From assembly GCA_947247005.1 (NCBI GenBank), contig OX365955.1, positions 44,681,822-44,745,821 on the forward strand: a stretch of 64,000 nucleotides of DNA. Reading direction: 5' to 3'. Origin of the DNA: Spisula solida (lineage: Eukaryota > Mollusca > Bivalvia > Venerida > Mactridae). The notes under the pieces were generated by a model that saw only the letters and a list, made by a program, of their open reading frames with translations, did not search any database and had not been told where the DNA came from. A program made the translations under genes and the position numbers. Shown in pieces: positions 19,205-30,597 of this stretch (positions are counted from its first letter, which is position 1; each line of letters begins with the position of its first letter).

Positions 19205-20145
19205 AGCTGTGTGAAGTTGGCTCAACATACGACATACGACATACGACATTCAAAAAATCGAATGTCGTCCAGCTCGACATACGACATTGGACGACATTCA
19301 AAAAATCGAATGTCGTCCAGCTCGACATACGACATTGGACGACATTCAAAAAATCATCAAAAATCGAATGTCGTCCAGCTCGACATTGGACGACATTGGA
19401 CGACATTCAAATATCATCAAAAATCGAATGTCGTCCAGCTCGACATTGGACGACATTGGACGACATTCAAAACCTCGTCTAAAATCGAATGTCGTCCAGC
19501 TCGACATTGGACGACATTGGACGACATTCAAAAAATCATCAAAAATCGAATGTCGTCCAGCTCGACATTGGACGACATTGGACGACATTCAAAAAATCGT
19601 CTAAAATCGAATGTCGTCCAGCTCGACATTGGACGACATTGGACGACATTCAAAATCACCGAAAAATCGAATGTCGTCCAGCTCGACATTGGACGACATT
19701 GGACGACATTCAAAAAAATCGTCTAAAATCGAATGTCGTCCAGCTCGACATTGGACGACATTGGACGACATTCAAAAAATCATCAAAAATCCAATGTCGT
19801 CCAGCTCGACATTGGACGACATTGGACGACATTCAAAAAATCATCAAAAATCCAATGTCGTCCAGCTCGACATTGGACGACATTGGACGACATTCAAAAA
19901 AATCGTCTAAAATCGAATGTCGTCCAGATCGACATTGGACGACATTGGACGACATTCAAAAAATCATCAAAAATCGAATGTCGTCCAGCTCGACATTGGA
20001 CGACATTCAAAAAAATCGTCTAAAATCGAATGTCGTCCAGATCGACATTGGACGACATTGGACGACATACAAAAAATCATCTAAAATCGAATGTCGTCCA
20101 GCTCGACATTGGACGACATTGGACGACATTCAAAACGTTGTCAGT
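19205..20145 (+). repeat. left arm of foldback element: about 61-bp satellite, 15 units
   Basis: The unit is CGACATTGGA repeated one to three times, CGACATTC, a spacer of about 18 bases, then GAATGTCGTCCAG and CTCGA or ATCGA. Each unit is itself a hairpin, with GGACGACATTC pairing with GAATGTCGTCC. The spacer comes in a few forms (ATCATCAAAAATC, ATCGTCTAAAATC and variants) shuffled along the array. Two units use AGATCG instead of AGCTCG. The last unit, near 20145, degenerates. Open frames in this array are repeat artefacts. Confidence 0.96.
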
Positions 20146-22205
20146 AATTGAATGCCTTGCAGCTCGAAGACGTTAAAACATAGTTGAGATGATGTTAGTA
20201 GTCAGTAATTTGGAAAATATCGTCTCTGGTGTACACTAGAATGTCGCGAAAATTAATTACATTACTCACCTTTACTAGCAATATCCTGTGTACAGTATAC
20301 CGCAGTGATGATTACATTTTAAATATTGTTACGGCATTTTGACCCCATTCAAAACAATAATTAAAACCAGTGAATGTAGTTATTTATACCCGCGCGAAAT
20401 CCCGTTCACAACGGTCCCATGATTGTGTGTACCGTATTATGGAAACATATGCGTGCACATTCTCCGCTGTCGGCGGATTCGAAATGCATGATTGTTATAT
20501 TCGAATTTTATTTGAATTGTATTCGAATTATCTTAGAAGTATTTCTAACGACATTTAGACAAGCTGTAATATTTTTGGTCATTTCGAATCATCATTCGGA
20601 ATTTGTTTCAAATTTTTAGTTTTTATTAATTCCGACTCATTCGGACCCATTCCGGCTGATTCGAGATTCGTATGATTGGGGTATCAATTACGTCTATCGC
20701 AAGCCCGATACCTGTAAAAACTACATACACATGGGTAACGAACTAGTATGTGTTTATCCACGTCCCTATTGTTTCGCTTACCAATCATGATGTAATAGTG
20801 TATGTTGAACGCATAGCTAGACTGATTCTGACCCTGTGGTTCGGCTGTGCACTTTCCACTAACGGAAGTGTACACAGCATTACTCAAGTTTTGCGGTCAA
20901 ACCTCGTAAGTTTTTTCGATTTGTTTTATGTCATTTCATGCGCATTATGAAATGAATAATAACCAAACCAGCATTGGAGACTACATATGTACATAAATAT
21001 CAAATTGCATCACATATAATTTCAGGTGTATTCGTAAGTAATATGGCGTCCATATTTGACGTCATTTTGGATTCCCGGGTTCGTACAATATGTTGATAAT
21101 TCATGCCGACAGTTATATATTCCATATATAAACCAAATCACTGTACAACTTATTGCGATACTATACAAGTCAACGTGTACTCCTTATTGTGATAACCGGA
21201 AGTTGACTCGTTTATACACTGTTCTATTAGTATTTAACATTGCTTGTTGCATTTTAGTTGTCACCTACCCATGAATAGGCTACTTTTGTGCCGAGTGTCA
21301 CTCGACTCTTGGGCACCGTGGACAGCAACTGTAGATACTAGTATACAACAGACGGACGAACAAGAGCATTCAAAATATTATCTTAAATCCTTGTCAGGCT
21401 GCCTGAACATAACTAGTAATTATTGAACAAACACAAGTTTAGATTAAATGTCCGTGACTTTATTAACAGAACTATTATTATAACAAATATTCCAGTTGAC
21501 ACAAGAAAAGTATAAAGTAAAACCAAAATATCCGGTAATATCGCAAAGCAACTCGCAAATATTCCAAACTATTCACGATTTACTGAAAGTACACAAGTCT
21601 TAGCGAATCTATAAACTCCCCTAACCAAATTGATTAAGTAAATAAAACTATATTTTGTTATGTTTCCGAAATTTTGTGCATTGTGTACCGTTGAAATTCA
21701 CGAAAAGAAACGCCCCACTTAAACTTCTGTGAATAGCCATGCAACCAAAATAACCTCAAATTGCGTTTCCTGATGCTAAGATTAAAGATTGTAAAAACCA
21801 AATAAGTTGTTCCGCACATTGAATAATTTAAACTCCTACGGTTGCTAAGCGACTCATCACAAAGAAAAACAATATAGCGGACAATAAAGTATCAACAAAT
21901 ACAAACTTTACATGACTGACTCCTTACATCAGCAAGTGACAATATTCGTTCATTCTACAATGATTGAACAAAAAGTGCAACATTTTAAATCCAAACATGC
22001 ACACATAAACAAGGTAAAGTCGCGGAAATTGATTACGTTTAGATAGGCCGTTCTGATATGGGTAAATATGCTAGATCTAAATGTAAGTAAGATTATTAGC
22101 ATAATATAACAGAGAAATGTGCTTTGTCAGTTGAGACGTTCAAAGTTAACATAGAATAACAGAAATAATGATCGTATATTAAATGCACGCCTTAATGTTA
22201 TTATA
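20146..22205. other. central loop of the foldback element, non-coding
   Basis: About 2 kb of AT-rich sequence between the arms, with no reading frame above about 75 codons and no transposase motif. It holds a copy of a dispersed repeat (21131-21232), a cluster of ATTCGAA- and ATTCGGA-like words at about 20475-20675, and GTGCACTTTCCACTAACGG followed by a partial complement near 20850-20876. Either it never coded, or the coding part has been replaced. Confidence 0.7.
21131..21232. repeat. dispersed repeat copy inside the loop
   Basis: AAATCACTGTACAACTTATTG, TACAAGTCAACGTGTACTCC and TAACCGGAAGTTGACTCG follow the same order as 18036-18205, in the same orientation. Confidence 0.75.
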
Positions 22206-23350
22206 CATTCGATTTTAGACGATTTTTTGAATGTCGTCCAATGTCGCCCAATGTCGAGCTGGACGACATTCGATTTTTGATGATTTTTTGAATGTCGTCC
22301 AATGTCGTCCAATGTCGAGCTGGACGACATTCGATTTTAGACGATTTTTTGAATGTCGTCCAATGTCGTCCAATGTCGATCTGGACGACATTCGATTTTT
22401 GATGATTTTTTGAATGTCGTCCAATGTCGTCCAATGTCGATCTGGACGACATTCGATTTTTGATGATTTTTTGAATGTCGTCCAATGTCGATCTGGACGA
22501 CATTCGATTTTTGATGATTTTTTGAATGTCGTCCAATGTCGTCCAATGTCGATCTGGACGACATTCGATTTTAGACGATTTTTTGAATGTCGTCCAATGT
22601 CGTCCAATGTCGATCTGGACGACATTCGATTTTAGACGATTTTTTGAATGTCGTCCAATGTCGTCCAATGTCGTCCAATGTCGAGCTGGACGACATTCGA
22701 TTTCAGATGATTTTTTGAATGTCGTCCAATGTCGATCTGGACGACATTCGATTTTAGACGATTTTTTGAATGTCGTCCAATGTCGTCCAATGTCGAGCTG
22801 GACGACATTCGATTTCAGATGATTTTTTGAATGTCGTCCAATGTCGTCCAATGTCGATCTGGACGACATTCGATTTTAGACGATTTTTTGAATGTCGTCC
22901 AATGTCGTCCAATGTCGAGCTGGACGACATTCGATTTTAGACGATTTTTTGAATGTCGTCCAATGTCGTCAAATGTCGAGCTGGACGACATTGGATTTTT
23001 GATGATTTTTTGAATGTCTTCCAATGTCGTCCAATGTCGAGCTGGACGACATTCGATTTTAGATGATTTTTTGAATGTCGTCCAATGTCGTCCAATGTCG
23101 AGCTGGACGACATTCGATTTTAGACGATTTTTTGAATGTCGTCCAATGTCGTCCAATGTCGAGCTGGACGACATTCGATTTTAGACGATTTTTTGAATGT
23201 CGTCCAATGTCGTCCAATGTCGAGCTGGACGACATTCGATTTTTGATGATTTTTTGAATGTCGTCCAATGTCGTATGTCGAGCTGGACGACATTCGATTT
23301 TTTGAATGTCGTATGTCGTATGTCGTATGTTGAGCCAACTTCACACAGCT
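22206..23350 (-). repeat. right arm of foldback element: about 61-bp satellite, 18 units
   Basis: The reverse complement of the left-arm repeat, with 18 units counted by their GGACGACATT cores. Seven units use the GATCT variant against two of 15 on the left, and spacer types are again mixed. The arms therefore share end sequence but not unit order or number. This implies independent expansion, contraction and conversion after or between insertions. Confidence 0.96.
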
Positions 23351-23359
23351 TTTACTTAT
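23351..23359. repeat. 9-bp target duplication, right
   Basis: TTTACTTAT directly following the right terminus of the foldback transposon. Confidence 0.92.
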
Positions 23360-23997
23360 TTATAAATTACTGAACATGTATGTACTTCTTTGTATCTATG
23401 TATTTATATATAGGTCTGAAATTACAAAGAATGAAAAATACGCATGGTTTGTAAGCTTGTATCTGAGTATAGAATCCAGCATACCGGCGTATAGAAACGA
23501 TATTCCAGGCCTCTGTGTTAAATACACGTAATGTGATAATGTACCATATTACATTTATATTGAATTACCTGATAAAACAGTATACGATGGTAGCGATAAA
23601 AATAGTTGAATTTTTATTACAAAAACTGGTGTATGCTTACCACAGGACGTGTAGGGCTCACCGATCTGTTCAGTAATTCACCTGTCTCTGTAGCTATTAT
23701 ATCCCACCTTTGATTTTGATTTAAATACTCTGTATATACTTTCAGTAATCATCTAACATATATAAAGCTGTTCTGGTACATTGTAAAACATAAATTAATT
23801 TTAACTTTGAACCATTTATCGTGTACGTCTGGTGAAGCTTGTTGTACTTATGCTGGTTCTATTCTTCGTCTAGTAGATGTATACGGAACTTTTATGTTTT
23901 CCTGTTCTTAATTAAATAGACTTGTGGCTCGCTAAATATTTCTTTAATAATGTGTATGACGTTAGTAAATGATTACAAGCTAAAACGAGCGTGTTGG
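23360..23997. other. no recognisable feature
   Basis: Unique-looking AT-rich sequence. Confidence 0.5.
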
Positions 23998-24790
23998 AGG
24001 CAAATTGCTCGTAATATACATGTCCTAGGCAAAATTGTTCAAGATAAAACTGTTCGAGGCAAAAAGCTCGAGACAAAATTGTTCGAGGTTAAACTACGCA
24101 AGGGACAAAACTGCTCCAGTTAAAAGTGTTCGAAGTAAACCTGATTGAGATAAAACTGTTCGACTGTTCCAAGAAAAACAGATCGAGGTAGAATTATTCG
24201 AAGTAGAACTATTCGAGGTAAAACTGTTCGAGGTAAATCTGTTCGAGGTAGAACTATTCGAGGTAAATATTTTCCAGGTAAATCTGTACGAGGTTAAATT
24301 ATTCAAGGTAAAACTGTTCGAGGTAAAACTATTCGAGGTTAAACTGTTTGAGGTAAAACTGTTCGAGGTAAAACTGTTTGAGGTAAAACTATTCGACGTA
24401 AAACTGTTCGAGGTAAAACTGTTCGAGGTAAAACTGTTTGAGGTAAAACTATTCGAGGTAAAACTTATCGAGGTAAAACTATTCGAGGTAGAATTATTCG
24501 AAGTAGAACTATTCGAGGTAAAACTGTTCGAGGTAAATCTGTTCGAGGTAGAACTATTCGAGGTAAATATTTTCCAGGTAAATCTGTACGAGGTTAAATT
24601 ATTCAAGGTAAAACTGTTCGAGGTAAAACTGTTCGAGGTCAAACTGTTTAAGGTAAAACTGTTTGAGGTAAAACTGTTTAAGGTAAAACTGTTTTAGGTA
24701 AAACTATTCGAGGTAAAACTGTTCGAGGTAAAACTGATCGAGGTAAAACTGTTCGAGGTAAATCTGCTCGAGGTAACTATGTTCAAGATT
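23998..24790. repeat. minisatellite, 15-bp unit, about 50 copies, higher-order repeat
   Basis: The unit is GTTCGAGGTAAAACT with variants (ATTCG, GTTTG, AAATCT, GAACT). A 147-bp block at 24184-24330 recurs, as far as I can read without any difference, at 24484-24630, exactly 300 bp later. A recent 20-unit segmental duplication therefore sits on top of the 15-bp periodicity. The left edge decays. A 182-codon minus-strand frame of TSNSF repeats is a product of the 15-bp unit and not a gene. Confidence 0.96.
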
Positions 24791-25981
24791 TCTTGCCATG
24801 CATTATACACATACGACTCAAACAAATCAGTAATTGTGCTGAACATTCCATCTGTTCTTTAATGTCTTCTAGCTTATTTCATGTAGACGGTGAAGCACGT
24901 GTTTACAATTTGTACCAATCACTCTCGACACCTCATCCCTGATGGTATTCGTCGGCATAAACGGAATAGGGCATGCTGTTGAAGAACTGTAATTAAGTTA
25001 AATGTGCGCGTAACTTTAAGATTTCCGTAAGTGCTTTGATAAAATACTACTCCTAGATCTTCCGCATACATTGAAACAACATGTGTCTACAACCTATATT
25101 GTATATACGTAAATACTTGCACAAGTTTGAAATAATTCTAACTTACTACCTATACACATCTAGTAATCAAGTTTTTGGTGTCGATAATTAAATTTCGAAA
25201 TAAAACAGTGGGTAGAAATCAAATGAAAATGTCAAGAATTTTTATAACTTAACTTTACACCACTGCAATGATTTTAAATTACCAACTCTAACAGTTAGTA
25301 AAAAGATTAAAGTAAAATTGCAAGAATGTTTATGGCACATCTTCCCTACATACACGACTGAACTTTATTTTCCATACCATTATGTTTTATAGATCTATGA
25401 ACGTTGCAAAAGTTTTAGTTGTTTTATAACTTTACTGTACCAGTCCGTATTTTTTGTTCCGTATTTTTATTATTTGGAAAAAAAACAACTTTTTATAATC
25501 TTCAGTGCAAGTCGCACCTATAGTGTTACGTACATGATTGAGATAAGTTCCTTCAGATGTTTAAATTAAGCACAGATTTATGTTTATCATATGAGACTGA
25601 GATACGATCGTCACTCAGTTATTTCCTTTATAGTTTTATGCTTCATACATTCAAAATCATACCACGTCACGGTCTTGCAGTTTTTAACAGCATATTTATT
25701 TAAACGAGAATTTGACCTAATTTAATATAATATTTTCACAAACTTGTCTCTATTCATTAATTCAAGCGATATATTAAACAAGATACGGAAAACATCCTGT
25801 CAGCATTTTTCTTCAGAAATTGTGATCGTTTAATATTTTTACTGTCTGGGACCATGGGTACTGCGTCTTTATACAACTTGATGGTGAAACTATTGTACAT
25901 ATCATAGCGTAATATATCGTACATTGACATGAAAAACTTACACACCAGAACAAGGAATTTGTACCTTCTGTCCCAAACAGG
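24791..25981. other. no recognisable feature
   Basis: No paired ends, tandem repeats or convincing frames. An open frame on the minus strand near 25757-26005 runs out of the MITE and is not supported. Confidence 0.5.
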
Positions 25982-26231
25982 TCTCAATCTCCCAATGCAT
26001 CTCATGTAGAAATATCATCTCAAATTGAGATTTTGCTCAAATCAGAGTCAGAATTTGAGATAAATTTGAAGTTCGAGCTATTTAAAATTTACTGTAATGA
26101 ACTAAGAATAAAGTTTTCTGTTTTGTAATGCGAATTTTGAGTCCAGCTTCCCATGGATATTATTTAAAAAACACATAGAAATATTTGAGATGAGCTTCAG
26201 TTCAGCTGAGATGTTTCGGGTGGTCAGGACC
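25982..26231. mobile_element. MITE family member, copy 2 (inverted relative to 18283)
   Basis: In reverse complement it aligns along its length with 18283-18536, sharing CTCATCTCAAATATT, AAAACAGAAAAC, CTCAAATTCTGACTCT and GAGCAAAATCTCAATTTG. Its ends have decayed (CACCCGAA and TTGGGAG), so it is older than copy 1. It is non-coding. Confidence 0.88.
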
Positions 26232-26291
26232 ATGACCGTTTTATTTCCACTGTTGCACCGGGAAGGGGATTAGTGAGGAGTGGCTTGGTGT

Positions 26292-26358
26292 CATCCTCAT
26301 ACATCCGTGGTTAGTCAAGTTGCCAGACTGGTGAAGAATACTCTGGTGAACGAGAATG
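26292..26358 (+). repeat. dispersed repeat fragment, copy 1
   Basis: CATCCTCATACATCCGTGG, TAGTCAAGTT and GAATACTCTGGTGAACGAGA recur in the same order at 56997-57069. Confidence 0.8.
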
Positions 26359-27368
26359 CTTGGTGTTTGCATACCGGTTCTATTTTAACTGGAATGATCT
26401 CTGCTGCACTCGCTCTGCCGAAAGCCCAGATCCTAGGGAGACAACTACGTAGAGTTTGCTGTAATGTACGAAATCCCGTTAGGGCCACCAATGTGTCTGT
26501 CAATAACGAGATATACGAACCGTAGATTAAGAAAAAGTACGATGATTAAAACGCGAAATCACATTTATACGATGACTAAAACGCGAAAGGGCGATAACGG
26601 AGTGGAAGAAAGACAAACTCAAAGGGGATATAACCCTAACAGAATTCCGTAGTAATTATAATCTACGTAACAGTAAATAATATAGAGTTTGAAGGTATGA
26701 AGCCATCAAATCAAAATGATTTCGTTCTTGAAATAATATTTCCTAATATTCTTTCATGAGAAAACAAATATACACATCACCGATCTCCAGAGAGCTTCGA
26801 TACAGCTTTCATATCAAATTGAATGTTGTTAACTAACTTTTAACACCCTTTATGTATTAAATTCAAATACGTAAAATGTGGCTTATAAAATTAAATCGTG
26901 TTAAAATTCAAATGAAGATAAAGTTCATTTTATAAAATTCAGCATAAACATATTAAGAATACATACATGTATATATAGGCCGATACTAACATCAAAGTTT
27001 AGGTTATCAAATCATGTTCAATGCTGATTCATTGAGTCAGTGGGGTATCGGGCAAACTTATAACATATTCAATGAATAACATACCTCGTTAGCTCCGAAT
27101 AAACAGGGGAGCAGTATTTTGTCTTATATGTGTGAAATCTGAGTAAAATCGCTTTAACCATTGAGGCCCCGCTGTGATGTCGCCTTGTAGTATATGTTAC
27201 GATAAAGCAACAATTATCGTCACTTGCATTGCGTGACCGCTGACTTAGACTTCATAAAACGATTGAATAACATCTTTAATACGATCAGAAAATTAATATA
27301 GGTCACAAGTTCAAGATTTTTATTATTATAGTATATTATTTGTTAATTGTTAATTGTTACTGAGTTAC
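26359..27368. other. no gene recognised
   Basis: A short direct repeat, ACGATGATTAAAACGCGAAA, lies near 26539 and recurs as ACGATGACTAAAACGCGAAA near 26570. No convincing coding frame. Confidence 0.5.
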
Positions 27369-27800
27369 TTAGCACAGATAATATGATCCTGACCTTTATG
27401 CATGAATAAATTACAAGTTACTTGTGATGCATATATAAATTTCCGCGAGCAAATCGTGCAATATCGGTTCTTTAGATTTGTGTTGGTATTACACCTTGAG
27501 CGTCTTATCTCAAATTATGTGTGCTATACACCAATGGAAAGCTACAATTTCAAAACGTTATTCAATATATCGCGTGAACATGTTTCTGCCAATGAAACCC
27601 TGGAATTAAGATTCTTGCAAAAAGTCTTTTTTTTCCGGTAAATGTCAAAATGACGTTCAAATTGAAATTGTTTCATGCGATATATTGAATACAATTTTGA
27701 AATTGTAGCTTTCAATTGGCATATGAAACTTTTATATAAGATCAAGCATTTTCTCATGACATTCGGTTGTAATGAGGACAGATATTATGAAACAGCCTGT
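27369..27800. mobile_element. hairpin-bearing dispersed element, copy 1
   Basis: The left part (27369-27511) and right part (to GGACAGATATTATGAAACA near 27795) match the two ends of 57992-59386. Inside is an inverted repeat: GGAAAGCTACAATTTCAAAA (about 27537) pairs with the region around 27690-27715. This copy is 432 bp, whereas the second spans about 1.4 kb. It has no coding capacity. Confidence 0.78.
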
Positions 27801-27909
27801 ATACGTCACAGGACAAACCAGTCATGTACGGTTCCTATCCTGAAACACTGAGTACCATTCATTACAGAGCTTTCACAGTGACATTCAGTCACTTTCAGGC
27901 GTGTATTCT

Positions 27910-28050
27910 AAAAAAATGCCGAGCATAGCCTTTGTTTGCCAGTCAGCTATATGCTAAAATATGGTAGACTTATATGTGTGCACCCACCCGGATTTGAACC
28001 AGGGTCGCCAGACAAGACGGCAAGCGCGTTAACCATTGAGCTACGGAGGC
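27910..28050 (-). mobile_element. tRNA-headed SINE, copy 1
   Basis: On the minus strand a tRNA-like head of about 71 bases (27980-28050) has A-box TAGCTCAATGG and B-box GGTTCAAATCC and a fair acceptor pairing. The anticodon loop is wrong for a real tRNA (C instead of T before the anticodon). The body ends GGCTATGCTCGGCATTTTTTT. Head and body both match 34225-34355, so this is a SINE family, not a tRNA gene. Confidence 0.75.
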
Positions 28051-29005
28051 CGAATTCGAGCATATCACAGAAATACAATAATTAATTGTTCATGTCGTAT
28101 TAACGATATTTTATTTCTGTAATATGAAAGTACAGGCAAATGTATCACTGATGCAGAATGTTTTTACAGAAATTGATATAAAGTTTTTACGAAAAAATGT
28201 TTTTATTAGTTTTTATTCGTTTTCAATGATACAGGTACCTGTGCTATGAAGAAACTATGAGTAATACAAATAATACGGAATGTTACTTTAGGGCCTCCAT
28301 GGATAACAGTTTAGTTTATATTTCTATTTATGTAGTTCAATAATAACATAGATCTAATTTTATTCATAAATAAGAATCACAATCATAGTCAGTGATGTAC
28401 CAGATAGTATCTCTTACTTTGTGAATTTCTAACTTCTTGCATCAGTAACTAAACTTTGCTGTCAGTTCAACAGAGAAAGAATTCAGGTATTTTTCTGTTC
28501 ATGTCAACATTTGTAAATGCTATCTTAACATCTCTGGTTAGTTTTGACAGTATTTTGATTTCCCTTGAAGAACAGAAATGCTTCAGGTGTTTGAAATCAA
28601 CGTCTCATGACTTGTCATAACACAATAATTTTCTTACTCTTCAATTGCATCACCCGAAACTACATGTTTCTCAATGTTTCGTAAATAGAAAGATATAGTT
28701 AATCAAAGCACTGTGTGGAAGTATAATTTTCTGTTCTGTACCCTTACCTTTATATAGCTAGACATTGATAACTCTAGACTTCAACTTTTGAAATATTCTG
28801 TTTTATTTGTGTTTGCTTCCCGCGCCATAACGCCGAAAACATGCGCTGCTCAGTAACTTAACAATGTCATAGCGACGTGATTGTGTAAAATTATTACGTT
28901 TAGTTTGAAATTGTAAATAACTATAATGTTTCAATGGCATCAAAAGTGCGTATATTCCGACAGTTTTATAACACTGGTTCCATCTTAACTTATATAAGTC
29001 TGGTT
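28051..29005. other. no recognisable feature
   Basis: Nothing seen. Confidence 0.5.
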
Positions 29006-29051
29006 CCCGTCGCCAAATCTTACATTACATTACTGTAAGATTTGTGACGGG
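29006..29051. repeat. hairpin with short flanking repeats
   Basis: CCCGTCGCCAAATCTTAC (29006-29023) pairs with GTAAGATTTGTGACGGG (29035-29051), with one gap, around an 11-base loop. CTGGTTCC lies on both sides, and CTGGTTCCATCT, then TAACTT or CAACTG, occurs near 28975 and 29055. It may be a small palindromic insertion. Confidence 0.7.
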
Positions 29052-30597
29052 CCCCTGGTTCCATCTCAACTGTGAATAAAGCACCTAACTTGAATTAAGA
29101 GGAATCATCAATGATCTGTTCACCTGCTTTTGTCGTCTGCTTTCTAGATTTCTGATGTTACACAAATCGACAAACAGAATCACAACATTAAATCTATTCA
29201 CGATTTATTTGGCTCGGCTTTTGTATAAAACACTTCACAAATATCCTTACAACCTGTAAAATTATTATATTTCAATTAATCTCGTATTTATAGATATGTG
29301 AATATATACTACATGTGTTAAATGTGTTAGTGCCAAGATGGATCGTATTATAATGGGGAGTATTTATTGTCATCTAACGGTACAACATGCTGGTAGCGGG
29401 CTCCTCTCCAGCTAACTAGTATCTACTGATAGTAACTTTGGCTCACATTATGAATGCTATATCCACCCGTCTGTTCGTTTGTAGTTTATTTGTGAATTAC
29501 ATGTACATGTAATAATAATACTATTGTTACCTCCAATGTTGGAGAGCTCATATAAATGTGCAACAATATATACAAAGAAAGCATATATATATGTAAATAC
29601 TAATACAAATAGCACAAAGAAAACCCTCCCTCAATTAGCCCCAAAATATAGGTGTTTATCGAGCAGCGTCACAAACACCTGCCACGAGTAACTGACTCAA
29701 AAGGAATAGTGATACTTCCTTTAAGGAGACCCCAACTTCAAACAAATAATATTTCCATGCTTTCTTTTAGTCAATTGGTTAGTTAGGCCACTATCCGGTT
29801 CAAACAACAAATTTCACTAATTTCATGCGAATGTTCTAATTATTTCAAAATTAAACTAAAAAGAAATGACGACGCCAAATGATGTCTCCGGGTTAGTTTG
29901 ATTATGGATATGGATGGTTCGTTCTATGTCTGACTCTTGCGTGGACGGCTAGGTACCGTCGTCGTTTCTGTGTGACTTGGATTGTCTGTGCGCTACAGTA
30001 TTTCAATCAGAATAACATAAGACAAGTTGGCCTTGCAAGAATGTTTGACATGGACTTTTAATATATGTGACAAGGAATTAATTCCTTAAATATTAAGAAT
30101 CGGTCAATGAGTTTTACTTGCAATCGTACAAGGTTTTATACAAGTATATTATTTTTACATTAAAACTTTATAATACCATGAGCTTAACGCCAGTCAGTCG
30201 GTGCAAATTGCTTTGACATTGGTGAAGGAATAGTTAGAGAAACCGTGACCGACGGTGGAATGCCGATCCGTGGTCAACGAGCCGCATGGGTTTAGGAACA
30301 GTTTGGATCATTGATATTCTAGTAGCTTTATTATGGTAATGGTCAATCTTAATAAGCAATCCATATTGCCACGTCAGGACACTCTGCCCAATATATACGA
30401 CATACTTAAAGTAAATACAAATGTATATCTTATATTGTTGCCAAATTGCGGATAATTATATTAAGCCATCTGTAAGCGGATTAATAATGCTAAAAGTCAA
30501 AACTACAATCACATTTGTCGGCACATATGTTAGGATACGACTGATCTGATCATTAGGTATTATAGGACTTTAATCTGGTCAAGATTTTTATTTTCTC
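29052..30597. other. no gene; one dispersed repeat fragment
   Basis: The segment 29942-30005 (GTCGTTTCTGTGTGACTTGG, CTGTGCGCT) matches 61688-61748. The rest is featureless. Confidence 0.5.
29942..30005 (+). repeat. dispersed repeat fragment, copy 1
   Basis: Shares GGCTAGG, GTCGTTTCTGTGTG, TTGGATT and CTGTGCGCT, in order, with 61688-61748. Confidence 0.65.

Larger units (their letters stand above)
19205..23350. mobile_element. complete Foldback-type DNA transposon, 4.1 kb
   Basis: The ends are exact inverted copies: AGCTGTGTGAAGTTGGCTCA at 19205 and its reverse complement ending at 23350, with identity continuing for roughly 100 bp. Both ends touch TTTACTTAT, a 9-bp target duplication. Each arm is a tandem array of a unit of about 61 bp, and the arms face each other around a 2-kb loop. 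Long inverted arms made of short tandem repeats plus a 9-bp duplication are the defining traits of Drosophila FB elements, which are linked to the Mutator-like (MuDR) superfamily. No transposase frame is visible in the loop, so this copy should be non-autonomous. The classification is inference; the structure is directly seen. Confidence 0.93.

Noticed and set aside
19211..20151. Open frames up to 220 codons in the left satellite arm (and similar ones at 22201-23344)
   Set aside because: They follow the 61-bp unit through all three frames, occur on both strands and are made only of repeat-derived words; not proteins.
24094..24642. 182-codon minus-strand frame of TSNSF repeats
   Set aside because: Pure consequence of a stop-free 15-bp unit; no signal peptide or non-repeat domain.
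26280..26525. 81-codon plus-strand frame
   Set aside because: Its first part lies in a repeat also present at 56997 where the frame is not kept.
27980..28050. Functional tRNA gene on the minus strand
   Set aside because: Anticodon loop lacks the invariant T before the anticodon and the body continues as in the copy at 34225, so it is a SINE.
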